DNA of 50,708 nucleotides from an uncultured Erwinia sp. (GTDB taxonomy: Bacteria > Pseudomonadota > Gammaproteobacteria > Enterobacterales > Enterobacteriaceae), in NCBI GenBank assembly GCA_946221915.1, contig CAMIKG010000032.1, positions 1 to 50,708 of the forward strand. The letters run 5' to 3'. Positions 26,044 to 35,213 of this stretch are shown here, piece by piece; the stretch's first letter is position 1, and each line of letters begins with the position of its first letter. Under the pieces are notes generated by a model that was given only the letters and a program-made list of their open reading frames with translations, searched no databases and had not been told where the DNA came from. The translations under genes and the position numbers were made by a program.

Positions 26044-28209
26044 TTATTGCAGTGCTGGCGCCTGAGTTAACTGCTTTTTCAGCGCGGCGATCTCTGGCAA
26101 AAGAGCCACCAGTAATCCCACCTGTTGTAATACCAGTGGCTCTTTAGTCTCTGCTGCCGGAATAAACTGCGTGATACGGGTGGCGAGATCGTCCAGCAAC
26201 TGTTTTGCACGCTGTTCGCTGACGCTCTCCACCTGCAATATGCCATCGGCATAGCACACGGCGTCGTCCAGCAGGCTCAGCATCTCCGGATTGCTGAGTT
26301 TTTCGCGATGCGCGCCCAGTGCAGAGATATAGCTCAGGAAAGAGTGATTCAGGCATAACAAGCGAAACGCAGATTCCAGTAAGGCCGGATCACTGCGCGC
26401 TTCAGTGGCCATGCTGGATACCACCGACGCCAGTTCGGCATCACTATTATGGGCATCGCGGCGCGCAATACGATAATCCAGCCGATTGTCCTTGCCCTGG
26501 TGATACTGCACCAGAATCGCATCGAGGTAGCGGCAGCTGGCGTTGAGGGTTCGTTCTGTTACTGCGGGCAAACGGCGAAATTTCCAGTCCGGCCAGATAA
26601 AGCTCACGGCCAGCCAGGCGATGCCGCAGCCCAGCAGAGTATCAATAACACGCGGGACGGCGATTTCGAAACCTTCGCCCAGCAGATTAAAGCACAGCAA
26701 CACCAGCAGAGTGATAAACAGTGTGGCGTGGGCATAACGGATATTGCGCAAGGCGAAAAACAGCACACCGCTCAGGACAATCAATATGAGCTGGCCGTCA
26801 GTCGAGGGAACCAGCCATAGCACCGGAAGACCAACGGCGATTCCCGCCAGCGTGCCGAGAATACGCAACGCCAGGCGGCGGCGGGTGGCGTTATAGTTCG
26901 GCTGGCAAACAAACAGGCTGGTGAGCAGGATCCAGTAACCATGCTGCAGGCCGGTGAGCTGAATAAAGGCATAACCCACGCACAACACCAGCGACATGCG
27001 CACCGCGTGACGAAACAGCGCCGATTCTGCGGTCAGATCACGACCAATGCGCAAACGGATATCGCTCCAGCCTGTCAGTCCATCACTGGCAAGGCTGTTA
27101 TCGTGCCCGGTTTGCTCCTGCTCAAGTACCTGTTCGGACTCGATAGTGGCGAGCTGAGCATCAATAGCTTTTAAGTTACTCAGCAGATAATGCAGGGCGT
27201 TAATTTTACTGTCCTGCGGCTGCTCAGTCTGCAGGCGCGTCAGCACTTGCTGCAGATGATGGAAAGCGCGCTCGAAACGGGTGTCATGCTGATAAGCTTC
27301 GCGAAACAGGATGGCATTGGCCAGCTGATGACAGGCTTTGGCCTGCATGTGCAGCAGTCGCTGAAAGCGAAACAGGATTTCACTGTAGCGGTAATCTCCG
27401 CGCAGCTGGTGATACTGGACATGCGATGAGCTGGCGCGCTCATGGATATCCTGCGCGACAAAGTAGTAGTGCAGGGTGCGGCGGGTGCCGCGCTGGCCAC
27501 GATCGCCGCGCAGGCGCGATTGTATCGAGTTTTTGGTCTGATTTAATACTGCCACCAGCTGACTATTCCCCATCGCCACCTCGATCAGCGTTTTATCATC
27601 GCTGGCTTCGATATCCGGATCAAACAGGTTAGCCTTGGCTTCGAGGTAGTTCGCCAGCTGTTCGAAACTGCGCGCCAGGTTCTCCTGTAATGGCCTGACG
27701 GGAAACAGCAGATGACCACTCAGAGTCAGCAGGTTGTACCATACGGCACCAGCCAGCAGCAGTGCCGGTTGCAGATACCACTGTGCAAAAAGGCCAATTC
27801 CCAGCATGGTGTAAATAGCGATCAGCAGCGCGCCAAAGGCAATCGTCGCGTAACGCTGGCCCAGTGCGCCCAGCAGGATAAAACCACAGGTCGACAGCGC
27901 CAGCCCGCAGATAAACAGCCACGGATAAGGAAACAGCAGTTCAATGGAGACTGAGGCAATACAGAAGCAGACCAGGGTAATCAGCAGGTTACGCAGGCGT
28001 CCGCTCAGGCGGTCATCAAGATCGGTCAGTGCGGCTGCCACCACTCCCAGAGTGAGTGGAATGGTCCAGATAACCTGATCCAGCCACCAGGGGAAGGCTG
28101 CTGCGCCGGAGAGCGCCAGTAATATGCGCAGGTTATATAACCAGGCGCTGTTAAAAGCGTAGCGGCGCAGGCCGGGTTTGATTGCGAACATACTGAGAGA
28201 GCCGGACAT
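26044..28209 (-). CDS. yccS: FUSC-family inner membrane protein YccS
   Basis: YccS is a large inner-membrane protein of the FUSC/aromatic-acid-exporter-like family. Its transport substrate is unknown. The 721-aa protein (E. coli 717) has two clusters of about five to six membrane segments (residues 20-170 and 400-530), each followed by a long cytoplasmic helical domain. Conserved segments include RGDRGQRGTR and HGYWILLTSLFVCQPNYNATR. Its ATG overlaps the yccF stop by one base (TGATG), so yccF and yccS are translationally coupled. M7 is an alternative start. Confidence 0.93.
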   Translation of the reverse strand: MSGSLSMFAIKPGLRRYAFNSAWLYNLRILLALSGAAAFPWWLDQVIWTIPLTLGVVAAALTDLDDRLSGRLRNLLITLVCFCIASVSIELLFPYPWLFICGLALSTCGFILLGALGQRYATIAFGALLIAIYTMLGIGLFAQWYLQPALLLAGAVWYNLLTLSGHLLFPVRPLQENLARSFEQLANYLEAKANLFDPDIEASDDKTLIEVAMGNSQLVAVLNQTKNSIQSRLRGDRGQRGTRRTLHYYFVAQDIHERASSSHVQYHQLRGDYRYSEILFRFQRLLHMQAKACHQLANAILFREAYQHDTRFERAFHHLQQVLTRLQTEQPQDSKINALHYLLSNLKAIDAQLATIESEQVLEQEQTGHDNSLASDGLTGWSDIRLRIGRDLTAESALFRHAVRMSLVLCVGYAFIQLTGLQHGYWILLTSLFVCQPNYNATRRRLALRILGTLAGIAVGLPVLWLVPSTDGQLILIVLSGVLFFALRNIRYAHATLFITLLVLLCFNLLGEGFEIAVPRVIDTLLGCGIAWLAVSFIWPDWKFRRLPAVTERTLNASCRYLDAILVQYHQGKDNRLDYRIARRDAHNSDAELASVVSSMATEARSDPALLESAFRLLCLNHSFLSYISALGAHREKLSNPEMLSLLDDAVCYADGILQVESVSEQRAKQLLDDLATRITQFIPAAETKEPLVLQQVGLLVALLPEIAALKKQLTQAPALQ

Positions 28210-28655
28210 CAGTTAAAACGGCGACGCGCATTTGCCTCGCGTGCGGCTTGTGCTTCTTCCACCGAGACCACGCGACGGCCCACGGGCCACAGTGCAATCG
28301 CGGCAATTTTGAAATTGGCGATACCCACCGGAATACCAATAATGGTCAGGCACTGGGCGATGCCGGCAGTGATATGGGCGATGCACAACCACCAGCCGAA
28401 AAAGAGTAACCACAATATATTCAATACGGTGCCACCTGAATTCATCACGGCGCTTTTGTTGTCCGGGTACAGTACATCCACATGCACCGCTTCATTGCCG
28501 TAAGGCAGCAGCGAAAGCTTAGTAATCTCCCAGCAGGAACGGGTGAGCGGCAGGGTAAAGATCAGGACGATGCTGATGAGCGTCGCCAGCAACCAGGACA
28601 GTGTGGTGAAGAAGCCACCCAGAACAAAATTAAGAATGTTGAGAACAGTACGCAT
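28209..28655 (-). CDS. yccF: YccF-domain inner membrane protein
   Basis: YccF is a small polytopic membrane protein of unknown function with two YccF repeats. The 148-aa product (E. coli 148) has about four hydrophobic segments. One (NIL-FVLGGFFTTLSWLLATL) is at the N-terminus, and the repeat LNILWLLFFGWWLCIAHI lies in the second half. The C-terminal tail is basic. It precedes and overlaps yccS by one base, which suggests joint function. It is divergent from helD. Confidence 0.93.
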   Translation of the reverse strand: MRTVLNILNFVLGGFFTTLSWLLATLISIVLIFTLPLTRSCWEITKLSLLPYGNEAVHVDVLYPDNKSAVMNSGGTVLNILWLLFFGWWLCIAHITAGIAQCLTIIGIPVGIANFKIAAIALWPVGRRVVSVEEAQAAREANARRRFN

Positions 28656-28808
28656 TAAAGTGCTTCCTTGATCAGTACGCCGTTACAGCTGTCAGACAAT
28701 TCATTTCATTGAGATAACCGTATAGTACCCTGTTTTAACGCTGGAGCGGTAAACTCCCGCCCGTTAAACTGATGAATGGACAATAACACCGCGACATGGT
28801 CAATCTGC

Positions 28809-30869
28809 ATGGAACTTAAATCAACGTCGCTGGGCAAACACCTGGCGCAACATCCTTACAATCGGGTGCGGTTGCTGACGGCAGGCGTCGAAGTCAGCGG
28901 TGAAAAACATGAGTATCTTATCCCTTTTAATCAGCTGCTTGCTATCGCCTGCAAACGCGGTCTGGTATGGGGAGAGCTGGAATTTACCCTGCCGGAAAAC
29001 AAAGTGGTGCGTTTGCACGGTACGGAGTGGCAGGAGACGCAACGGTTTTATCACTATCTGCTGAAATCCTGGCAGGGCTGGAGCGCCGAGATGAGTGATG
29101 TCAGCGCCGGCGCGCTGCAAAAGGCGGTGGATAATGTGCAGCGCTTCGAACAGCAGGATCGCTGGCTAAAACGCAGCGAACTGGGCGAACTGGCGGGCGC
29201 CATCAGCAAAACCTTTGCCGCGTTGCCATTGCCGGTTGAGCGGCTGGATGAATTTGATAACTGCCGCGAGCTGTATCAGTTCTGCCTGCAATGGCTGCGC
29301 AACGGCGAGAAACAGCTGGCAACGCGCAATGCGCAGTGGACGGAACGTATGCTGGTGCAGTATGCCGATTTCTTTAATACGGTGGAGACTTCACGCCTCA
29401 ATCCTTCGCAGGCGCGCTCGGTAGTTAACGGCGAAGACGCTTTGCTGGTGCTGGCGGGCGCAGGCAGCGGCAAAACCTCGGTGCTGGTGGCTCGTGCTGG
29501 CTGGTTGCTGATGCGCAAGCTGGCGTCGCCGCAGCAGATTCTGCTGCTGGCCTTTGGCCGCCAGGCGGCGCAGGAGATGAACGAGCGTATTGAGAGCCGC
29601 CTGCAGGGCAGCGCTGACGGGATTGAAGCACGCACTTTCCATTCGCTGGCGCTGCACATTATCCTGCAGGGCAGCAATAAAGCGCCTGCCATCAGCAAGC
29701 TGGAAACAGACAGCAGTCATCGTCGTGAGCTGCTGATTGCCACCTGGCGACAGCAGTGCAGCGAGAAAAAAGCTCAGGCAAATGGCTGGCGGCAGTGGCT
29801 GCGCGATGAACTGGAGTGGGAGCTGGAAGACAACGCTTTCTGGCAGGATGACCGTCTGGCACAGCGCCTTTCCGGTCGTCTGGAGCGCTGGCTGGGATTA
29901 ATGCGCATGCATGGTGGTGCACAGGCGGCGATGATTGAATCCGCGCCGGAAGAGGTGCGCGATCTGTTCAGCAAGCGCGTTAAACTGATGGCACCGCTGC
30001 TGAAAGCCTGGAAGAGCGCGCTGAAAGAGGAAGGCGCGGTGGATTTCTCCGGCCTGATCCATCAGGCAGTGAATATTCTGGACAAAGGGCGTTTTATCAG
30101 TCCGTGGAAGCATATTCTGGTGGATGAGTTTCAGGATATCTCGCCGCAACGCGCTGCGCTGCTGGCGGCGCTGCGTAAGCAGAATAAGCAAACCACGCTG
30201 TTTGCCGTCGGTGATGACTGGCAGGCGATTTACCGCTTCAGCGGCGCGGAGATGACCCTGACTACTGCCTTCCACCACCATTTTGGCGAGGGCGACCGCT
30301 GTGTGCTCGATACCACTTACCGCTTTAACGATCGCATTGGTGAAATTGCCAACCAGTTTGTGCAGCAAAATCCACATCAACTGGCAAAGCCACTCAACAG
30401 CCTGAGTAAAGGCAATAAAAAATCGATTTCGCTGCTGCCGGAAGCACAACTTGAAGCGCTGCTGAATAAGATCAGCGGTTACGCACGACCAGAGGAGCGG
30501 GTACTGCTGCTGGCTCGCTACCATCATCTGCGCCCGGAATTGCTGGAGAAAGCGCAGACCCGCTGGCCAAAGCTGAAACTCGACTTTATGACCATCCATG
30601 CCAGTAAAGGTCAGCAGGCGGATTATGTGATCGTTCTGGGGTTACAGGAAGGGAAAGATGGCTTTCCTGCCGCGGCGCGTGAGTCAGTAATGGAGCAGGG
30701 GTTACTGCCGCAACCGGAAGATTTCCCGGATGCAGAAGAGCGCCGTCTGGCATATGTGGCGATCACCCGCGCGAAACAGCAGGTATGGCTGCTGTTCTCG
30801 CCGGATCAGCCGTCAGTATTTGTTGAGCAGTTTAAGCGGCTCGGCGTGCCGTTACTGCGGAAACCATAG
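28809..30869 (+). CDS. helD: DNA helicase IV (superfamily 1)
   Basis: HelD is a 3'-5' UvrD-like DNA helicase with a role in RecF-type recombination. The start at 28809 gives MELKSTSLGKHLAQHPYNRV, the family N-terminus, and 686 aa (E. coli 684). An in-frame ATG at 28776 would add 11 residues, and neither start has a strong ribosome-binding site. Visible motifs are Walker A GAGSGKT (217-223), Walker B VDEFQD, GDDWQAIYRFSGA (motif III/Q region), TIHASKGQQADYV (motif V) and YVAITRAKQQVW (motif VI). The N-terminal 200 residues are specific to helicase IV. Confidence 0.95.
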   Translation: MELKSTSLGKHLAQHPYNRVRLLTAGVEVSGEKHEYLIPFNQLLAIACKRGLVWGELEFTLPENKVVRLHGTEWQETQRFYHYLLKSWQGWSAEMSDVSAGALQKAVDNVQRFEQQDRWLKRSELGELAGAISKTFAALPLPVERLDEFDNCRELYQFCLQWLRNGEKQLATRNAQWTERMLVQYADFFNTVETSRLNPSQARSVVNGEDALLVLAGAGSGKTSVLVARAGWLLMRKLASPQQILLLAFGRQAAQEMNERIESRLQGSADGIEARTFHSLALHIILQGSNKAPAISKLETDSSHRRELLIATWRQQCSEKKAQANGWRQWLRDELEWELEDNAFWQDDRLAQRLSGRLERWLGLMRMHGGAQAAMIESAPEEVRDLFSKRVKLMAPLLKAWKSALKEEGAVDFSGLIHQAVNILDKGRFISPWKHILVDEFQDISPQRAALLAALRKQNKQTTLFAVGDDWQAIYRFSGAEMTLTTAFHHHFGEGDRCVLDTTYRFNDRIGEIANQFVQQNPHQLAKPLNSLSKGNKKSISLLPEAQLEALLNKISGYARPEERVLLLARYHHLRPELLEKAQTRWPKLKLDFMTIHASKGQQADYVIVLGLQEGKDGFPAAARESVMEQGLLPQPEDFPDAEERRLAYVAITRAKQQVWLLFSPDQPSVFVEQFKRLGVPLLRKP

Positions 30870-30906
30870 ACCTTTCTGCGGCCAGCCGCTGGCTGGCCAG
30901 ATGGTG

Positions 30907-31365
30907 TTACTGCAGACGCTCCTGCAGATAGCGCTGATAATCAGGGATGGCAATTTCCACTTGTTCAGCAAAAAGCGGTGAGTGAATCAGAAAATCTGCG
31001 GTTGAACGGTTAGTGGCGACTGGAATATTCCACACGGTGGCAAGGCGCAGCAACGCTTTGACATCAGGATCGTGCGGCACGGCATTCAGCGGATCCCAGA
31101 AGAAAATCAGCAGATCAATTTTTCCTTCCGCAATCAGAGCGCCTACCTGCTGATCCCCGCCCATCGGGCCACTCAGCATCGCATTGACTGTTAAACCGGT
31201 TTCGCGCTGGATAAGATTACCCGTGGTGCCGGTGGCGGACAGGGTATGAGCCTGTAACAGCGATTTATGCGTCGCGACCCATTGCAGCAGAGAGGATTTA
31301 CAGTGATCGTGGGCAACTAAAGCAATGTGTTTCGACTTATGGATTGTACGACGGGTTTGCTCCAT
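30907..31365 (-). CDS. mgsA: Methylglyoxal synthase
   Basis: MgsA converts dihydroxyacetone phosphate to methylglyoxal and phosphate, a glycolytic overflow route under phosphate limitation. The 152-aa protein has the same length as in E. coli, with His19, Asp71 (GPMGGD) and His98 (NAVPHDPD) at identical positions. Asp71 is the catalytic base. It is convergent with helD. A perfect 8-bp hairpin (30880-30898) without a T-tract lies between the two stop codons. Confidence 0.97.
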   Translation of the reverse strand: MEQTRRTIHKSKHIALVAHDHCKSSLLQWVATHKSLLQAHTLSATGTTGNLIQRETGLTVNAMLSGPMGGDQQVGALIAEGKIDLLIFFWDPLNAVPHDPDVKALLRLATVWNIPVATNRSTADFLIHSPLFAEQVEIAIPDYQRYLQERLQ

Positions 31366-31437
31366 TCAGGCATCCTGTTGGCGTAGGGAGAGATAATGAG
31401 TGAATGGCCTGAGTTTACCGCTGCTTAAGCAGAAACA

Positions 31438-32070
31438 TCAACTTGCGCGCAGTGACTTCATCCACAATAACAGGCGCTGGCGGGTCGCAGTATCAACCTG
31501 ATGGAACCACAGATTCAGCAGACGTTCGGCGGAAGTCTGATTTAGCGCTAAATCACCGGCAGGCGCGGAGACGCTGGCTGCGGCGTGTGGCTCGGCAAAA
31601 CGGGGAACCGAGGCGATTTTTCCGGTGCGGTTGTAGGTGATCATCGCCTGTTCAAGATCGTTATCATGGCCATTAAGCAGGCGATCGCGCTTACTGGCGA
31701 CTTCGTTGCCCTGTTCATCAATCAGCTGAAAATCGGGTGCGCGCTCAAACTTCTTCACATCATTGTGATTTTGTAACGCTGGCAGCCGGATAGTGACACT
31801 CTGACTTTGCGCGTTAAAGGTGGCAATCATTGGCGCGGATACGTACTGCCGGTTACTGTCTGTGTTTTTTTCGATGCGAAACAGAAACTGATGCTCACCA
31901 CGCTCCAGTTCGAGGCCTTCTGCACCTCTTAGCAGTGAACCGGAAATTTTTCGTCCGTCCAGCACCAGCAACTCAATCTCAGGGGCGAGCTTAAGCGTGG
32001 TCGCCTGACAGGAGGCAGCAATCAGCAGGGCTATGATACCTGACAGCACCAGACGCAATTTCATCTTCAC
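31438..32070 (-). CDS. csgI: DUF2057 periplasmic protein (curli inhibitor CsgI/YccT family)
   Basis: The 210-aa protein has a Sec signal peptide (MKMKLRLVLSGIIALLIAASCQA, cleavage before TTLKL). It is followed by the DUF2057 core LLVLDGRKISGSLLRGAEGLEL and MIATFNAQSQSVTIRLP. The E. coli/Salmonella homologue (YccT, CsgI) is reported to inhibit assembly of curli subunits. That role is transferred by homology. Divergence from E. coli is considerable, but the position between mgsA and yccU is conserved. Confidence 0.88.
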   Translation of the reverse strand: MKMKLRLVLSGIIALLIAASCQATTLKLAPEIELLVLDGRKISGSLLRGAEGLELERGEHQFLFRIEKNTDSNRQYVSAPMIATFNAQSQSVTIRLPALQNHNDVKKFERAPDFQLIDEQGNEVASKRDRLLNGHDNDLEQAMITYNRTGKIASVPRFAEPHAAASVSAPAGDLALNQTSAERLLNLWFHQVDTATRQRLLLWMKSLRAS

Positions 32071-32253
32071 TCCAGAGGGTACGGAACCTGTAACGCAATG
32101 AATGTATCAATTTCTTACATTATGGCAGCATATTAACATTTAAACATATTTATTCGTGCTATTACCCCAGAAAAAACCAGCGTCCAGTTTATTCCTCTCT
32201 ATTCGACCACAGATAACCTAAAATGTTTGCAATCATCGCAACAGGAGTGAGAT

Positions 32254-32670
32254 ATGAACGATCAAACAATTGCGGACGTGCTGAAGAGAACCAAAACCAT
32301 TGCGCTGGTCGGCGCCAGTGATAATCCTTCGCGTCCGAGTTATGGTGTGATGGCGTATTTGTTGGCGCAGGGATACCAGGTTATTCCTGTCAGTCCGAAA
32401 CTGGCAGGCCAGAAATTGCAGGGACAGCAGGTTTACGCCACGCTGGATGCCATTCCGCATACTATTGATATGGTTGATGTGTTTCGCAATTCTGAAGCCG
32501 CGTGGGAAGTGGCGCAACAGGCAATAGCCATCGGCGCGAAGACGCTGTGGCTGCAAATCGGCGTAATCAACGAACAGGCGGCTGTGCTGGCACGTGATGC
32601 GGGCCTGACGGTGATAATGGATCGCTGCCCGAAAATTGAAATTCCGCGGCTGGGGCTGGAAAAAGTCTGA
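32254..32670 (+). CDS. yccU: CoA-binding domain protein YccU
   Basis: The 138-aa protein is a single Rossmann-like CoA-binding domain (ADKTIALVGASDNPSRPSYGV-type start, G-A-S at residues 20-22). It resembles the N-terminal domain of NDP-forming acyl-CoA synthetases without their catalytic parts. Family members bind CoA, but a biochemical role is not established. ACAGGAG lies 7 nt before the ATG. It is divergent from csgI and convergent with hspQ (22 bp apart). Confidence 0.93.
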   Translation: MNDQTIADVLKRTKTIALVGASDNPSRPSYGVMAYLLAQGYQVIPVSPKLAGQKLQGQQVYATLDAIPHTIDMVDVFRNSEAAWEVAQQAIAIGAKTLWLQIGVINEQAAVLARDAGLTVIMDRCPKIEIPRLGLEKV

Positions 32671-32692
32671 TATCCCTGCACTGGCGGGGCGC

Positions 32693-33010
32693 TCAGTGAC
32701 GCAGGCGTGGTGCCTGCAGCTGTTTACGGATCGACGCCGCCAGCTCATCAAGTGAGGGCTGTTCTGGATGCTCCGCCTGCGCTTCCCAGGCAAGCTGGGA
32801 TTCTGCAAGATAAGTGTGCATCGGCCGGCCGTCGTCGTCTTCCATCACCACGTGATACCAGGGGGAAGCACGCAGATCTTCGCTTTCGCCCATCTCTTCG
32901 ATGTCTGGCTCGGCCAGGGAATACTCTGGGTCAACATCCACCACCACGCCGAGAAACCCCAGCAGCTTATGGCGAACTTGCTGTCCAATACCAAATTTAC
33001 TGGCAATCAT
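32693..33010 (-). CDS. hspQ: Heat-shock protein HspQ (hemimethylated-DNA-binding family)
   Basis: HspQ is a small heat-induced protein. In E. coli it limits DnaA levels, and in Yersinia it is a specificity factor for Lon. The start at 33010 follows GGAGGTGACC and gives MIASKFGIGQQVRHKLLGF and 105 aa (E. coli 105). The reading frame open back to 33091 is not used, because the promoter lies within it. The YccV-like fold has VVVDVDPEYSL and PWYHVVMEDDDG. A perfect sigma32 promoter (33044-33071) lies in front, between rlmI and this gene. Confidence 0.95.
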   Translation of the reverse strand: MIASKFGIGQQVRHKLLGFLGVVVDVDPEYSLAEPDIEEMGESEDLRASPWYHVVMEDDDGRPMHTYLAESQLAWEAQAEHPEQPSLDELAASIRKQLQAPRLRH

Positions 33011-33043
33011 GGTCACCTCCTGAGAAACATTGCCCTGCCTCAG

Positions 33044-33071
33044 AGATGGGGGCAGGGACACTGTTTTCAAG
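33044..33071 (-). promoter_or_regulatory. Sigma32 heat-shock promoter of hspQ
   Basis: On the minus strand CTTGAAA (complement of 33065-33071), 13 bp and CCCCATCT (complement of 33044-33051) match the sigma32 consensus CTTGAA / CCCCATNT exactly, with spacing inside the accepted range. It starts one base after the rlmI stop codon. Transcription would begin near 33037, 27 nt ahead of hspQ. Confidence 0.85.
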
Positions 33072-34262
33072 TTACAGCACGCAGCAGGCAAATCCTTTCA
33101 GATAAAGACCCTCTGGATAGCTTGCGATCACCGGATGGTCGGCTGCCTGACGGAACTGCTCTATAAATTGTACATCACGCTGCGCATCCAGCGCGGCATC
33201 GGCGATGATTTTCTGGAATAAATCCGTTGTCATTAATCCTGAGCAGGAGAACGTCAGCAGCATGCCGCCCGGATTCAGCAGCTGCATCGCCAGCATATTA
33301 ATATCTTTGTAGCCGCGGCAGGCGCCTGCCAGCTGGTTTTTGTTTTCGACAAACTTAGGCGGGTCCATCACGATCAAATCGAACTTCTCACCGTTGTCAC
33401 GATAGGTGCGCAGCAGTTTGAACACGTCATCACGCAGGAACTGCGCTTTTGACAGGTCGAGCTGGTTCAGTTCGACGTTCTGTTTTGCCACATCCAGTGC
33501 GGCCTGCGAGGTGTCGACACTGATCACTTCCCGGCAACCGCCCATCAGCGCGGAAACCGCGAAGCCGCCGGTATAGGAGAAACAGTTCAGCACACGACGG
33601 TCTTGCGCATATCGGCGCGTCGCCAGGCGGCTGTCGCGCTGGTCGAGGTAATAACCGGTTTTATGGCCAGTCTGGATATCCACCAGCAGTTTCATGCCAT
33701 GCTCGGTAATTGGCAGCAGCGCAGGTGGCTTCTCGCCCAGCACCACGCCCTGAGTCAGCTCCAGTCCCTCTTTTTTACGTACCGCCACATCTGAGCGATC
33801 GTAGATAGCGCATTCCGGGTAACACTGGCCCAGTGCGGCAATCAGTGGCGCGCGCTGGTATTCCGCACCCGCAGAGAGCAGTTGCAGCACCAGGAAATTG
33901 CCGAAGCGGTCAATCGTCACGCCAGGCAGGCCGTCTGACTCGCCCGCGATCAGGCGATAGCTGTCGAGATCATCCCGCTGCGCCAGCCAGTTACGCAGCG
34001 TTTGCGCAGCCTGCAGACGGCGTACAAAGAAATCGATATCAATGGATTCATCCGCCTGCCAGCTCCAGACGCGTGCGCGGATCTGTGACTGTGGTGAATA
34101 CGCGGCGCGTGCCAGCCATTTGCCCTGGCTGTCACAAATATCAATGGTTTCACCACTGGTAGCTTTACCTTCCATGCGCGCGACAGCGCCGGAAAAAACC
34201 CATGGATGGCGGCGGAGCAGGGACTTTTCACGGCCCTTAGCGAGAATCAATCGAACGGTCAT
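33072..34262 (-). CDS. rlmI: 23S rRNA m5C1962 methyltransferase
   Basis: RlmI methylates C1962 of 23S rRNA to 5-methylcytosine using SAM. The 396-aa protein (E. coli 396) has an N-terminal PUA domain (RLILAKGREKSLLRRHPWVFSGAV), a central EEHEE domain and a C-terminal Rossmann SAM domain with VLNCFSYTGGFAVSALMGG and the catalytic-loop MDPPKF. The ATG at 34260-34262 is family-typical. hspQ follows 61 bp downstream under its own heat-shock promoter. Confidence 0.96.
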   Translation of the reverse strand: MTVRLILAKGREKSLLRRHPWVFSGAVARMEGKATSGETIDICDSQGKWLARAAYSPQSQIRARVWSWQADESIDIDFFVRRLQAAQTLRNWLAQRDDLDSYRLIAGESDGLPGVTIDRFGNFLVLQLLSAGAEYQRAPLIAALGQCYPECAIYDRSDVAVRKKEGLELTQGVVLGEKPPALLPITEHGMKLLVDIQTGHKTGYYLDQRDSRLATRRYAQDRRVLNCFSYTGGFAVSALMGGCREVISVDTSQAALDVAKQNVELNQLDLSKAQFLRDDVFKLLRTYRDNGEKFDLIVMDPPKFVENKNQLAGACRGYKDINMLAMQLLNPGGMLLTFSCSGLMTTDLFQKIIADAALDAQRDVQFIEQFRQAADHPVIASYPEGLYLKGFACCVL

Positions 34263-34496
34263 ATTGCTCTGTTTCTGAGGAAAAAGTAGCGCGTATTGTC
34301 CGGTGCGGCGGATAAAAATGCAAATGGCGCAGCCGTGCAGGGCAATTCAGCCCATCCCGATAAAAATATTCAGTGGCAGGCAGAGCGCCTGTATGGCGCA
34401 GTGGGGTTGCAGCCAAAAATAACTGCATGATAATAATGAGTTATTATTTAGGGTATACAATGTTGTTATCGGTCAGCGCAAATAACCGGAGGCCAT

Positions 34497-34784
34497 ATGA
34501 ATGCCGAAAATGATAAATGCATTAAAGCGTGGGTGCATGGCATGGTTCAGGGAGTGGGGTTTCGCTACTTCACCCAAACGCAGGCGAAGAAACTGGGCTT
34601 AACCGGTTATGCACGCAATCTGGACGATGGCAGCGTGGAAGTGCTGGCCTGCGGTACGGCGGAGCAGGTGGAGGAACTGGTGGCCTGGCTGAAAGCCGGC
34701 GGGCCACGCAGCGCGCGGGTGGATAAAGTGCTGACCGAGCCGCATCAGCCTGCATCCGCACCGCGCGGTTTTACCACGGGTTAA
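34497..34784 (+). CDS. yccX: Acylphosphatase
   Basis: It hydrolyses the carboxyl-phosphate bond of acylphosphates. The 95-aa protein (E. coli 92) has the signature VQGVGFRYF with catalytic Arg23 and the YARNLDDGSVEV motif with Asn41. Cys8 and Cys52 keep the 44-residue spacing of the Cys5-Cys49 disulfide known in the E. coli enzyme. CCGGAGG precedes ATG 34497. It is convergent with tusE, with a single base between the two stops. Confidence 0.95.
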   Translation: MNAENDKCIKAWVHGMVQGVGFRYFTQTQAKKLGLTGYARNLDDGSVEVLACGTAEQVEELVAWLKAGGPRSARVDKVLTEPHQPASAPRGFTTG

Positions 34785-34785
34785 C

Positions 34786-35112
34786 TCAGAGACATTTGAC
34801 CGGCTTCGGCAGGCCGGCGATTTTGGTCGCCTGCTTTGCCGGGCCATCAGGAAACAGGCGGAACAGATAACGGCTGTTGCCTTTCTCTTCGCCAAACTTG
34901 TTTGCCATGGCTTTAACCAGCATACGCACTGCCGGTGAGGTATTAAACTCAAGGTAAAAGTCGCGCACAAAGTGCACCACTTCCCAGTGTGCATCGCTCA
35001 TTGCGATGCCTTCTTCCGCGGCAATTTGCTGCGCCAGCGCTTCACTCCAGTCGCTCACCTGTTTCAGATAGCCCTGTGCGTCGCGCTCAATCTCTCTGCC
35101 TTCAAATAACAC
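34786..35112 (-). CDS. tusE: Sulfurtransferase TusE
   Basis: TusE takes persulfide sulfur from TusBCD and hands it to MnmA for 2-thiolation of tRNA wobble uridine. The start is set at GTG 35112, with GGAGG 7 nt upstream. It gives 108 aa beginning (M)LFEGREIERDAQ, close to the 109-aa E. coli protein. The in-frame ATG at 35166 would add 18 residues and skip this site. The conserved DsrC-family core is HWEVVHFVRDFYLEFNTSPAVRMLVKAM, and the essential penultimate Cys107 lies in KPVKCL. Confidence 0.95.
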   Translation of the reverse strand: MLFEGREIERDAQGYLKQVSDWSEALAQQIAAEEGIAMSDAHWEVVHFVRDFYLEFNTSPAVRMLVKAMANKFGEEKGNSRYLFRLFPDGPAKQATKIAGLPKPVKCL

Positions 35113-35170
35113 GCTGTTGCCTCCACAATTTTCGCTGCACAGTTTAACAAACTTTTGCGCAGGCAAAAAT

Positions 35171-35193
35171 AAAGCCCCGCAAGCGGGGCTTCT
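35171..35193 (-). terminator. Rho-independent terminator after yccA
   Basis: AAGCCCCGC (35172-35180) and GCGGGGCTT (35183-35191) pair perfectly over 9 bp (in practice with a larger loop). On the minus strand TTTATTTTT follows, so it ends the yccA transcript before tusE. Confidence 0.85.
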
Positions 35194-35213
35194 GAATACA
35201 CTGCAGTGTGAGA

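Noticed and set aside
30880..30898. Perfect 8-bp hairpin between helD and mgsA as a terminator
   Set aside because: There is no T-tract on either strand, so it was mentioned only as context and not called as a terminator.
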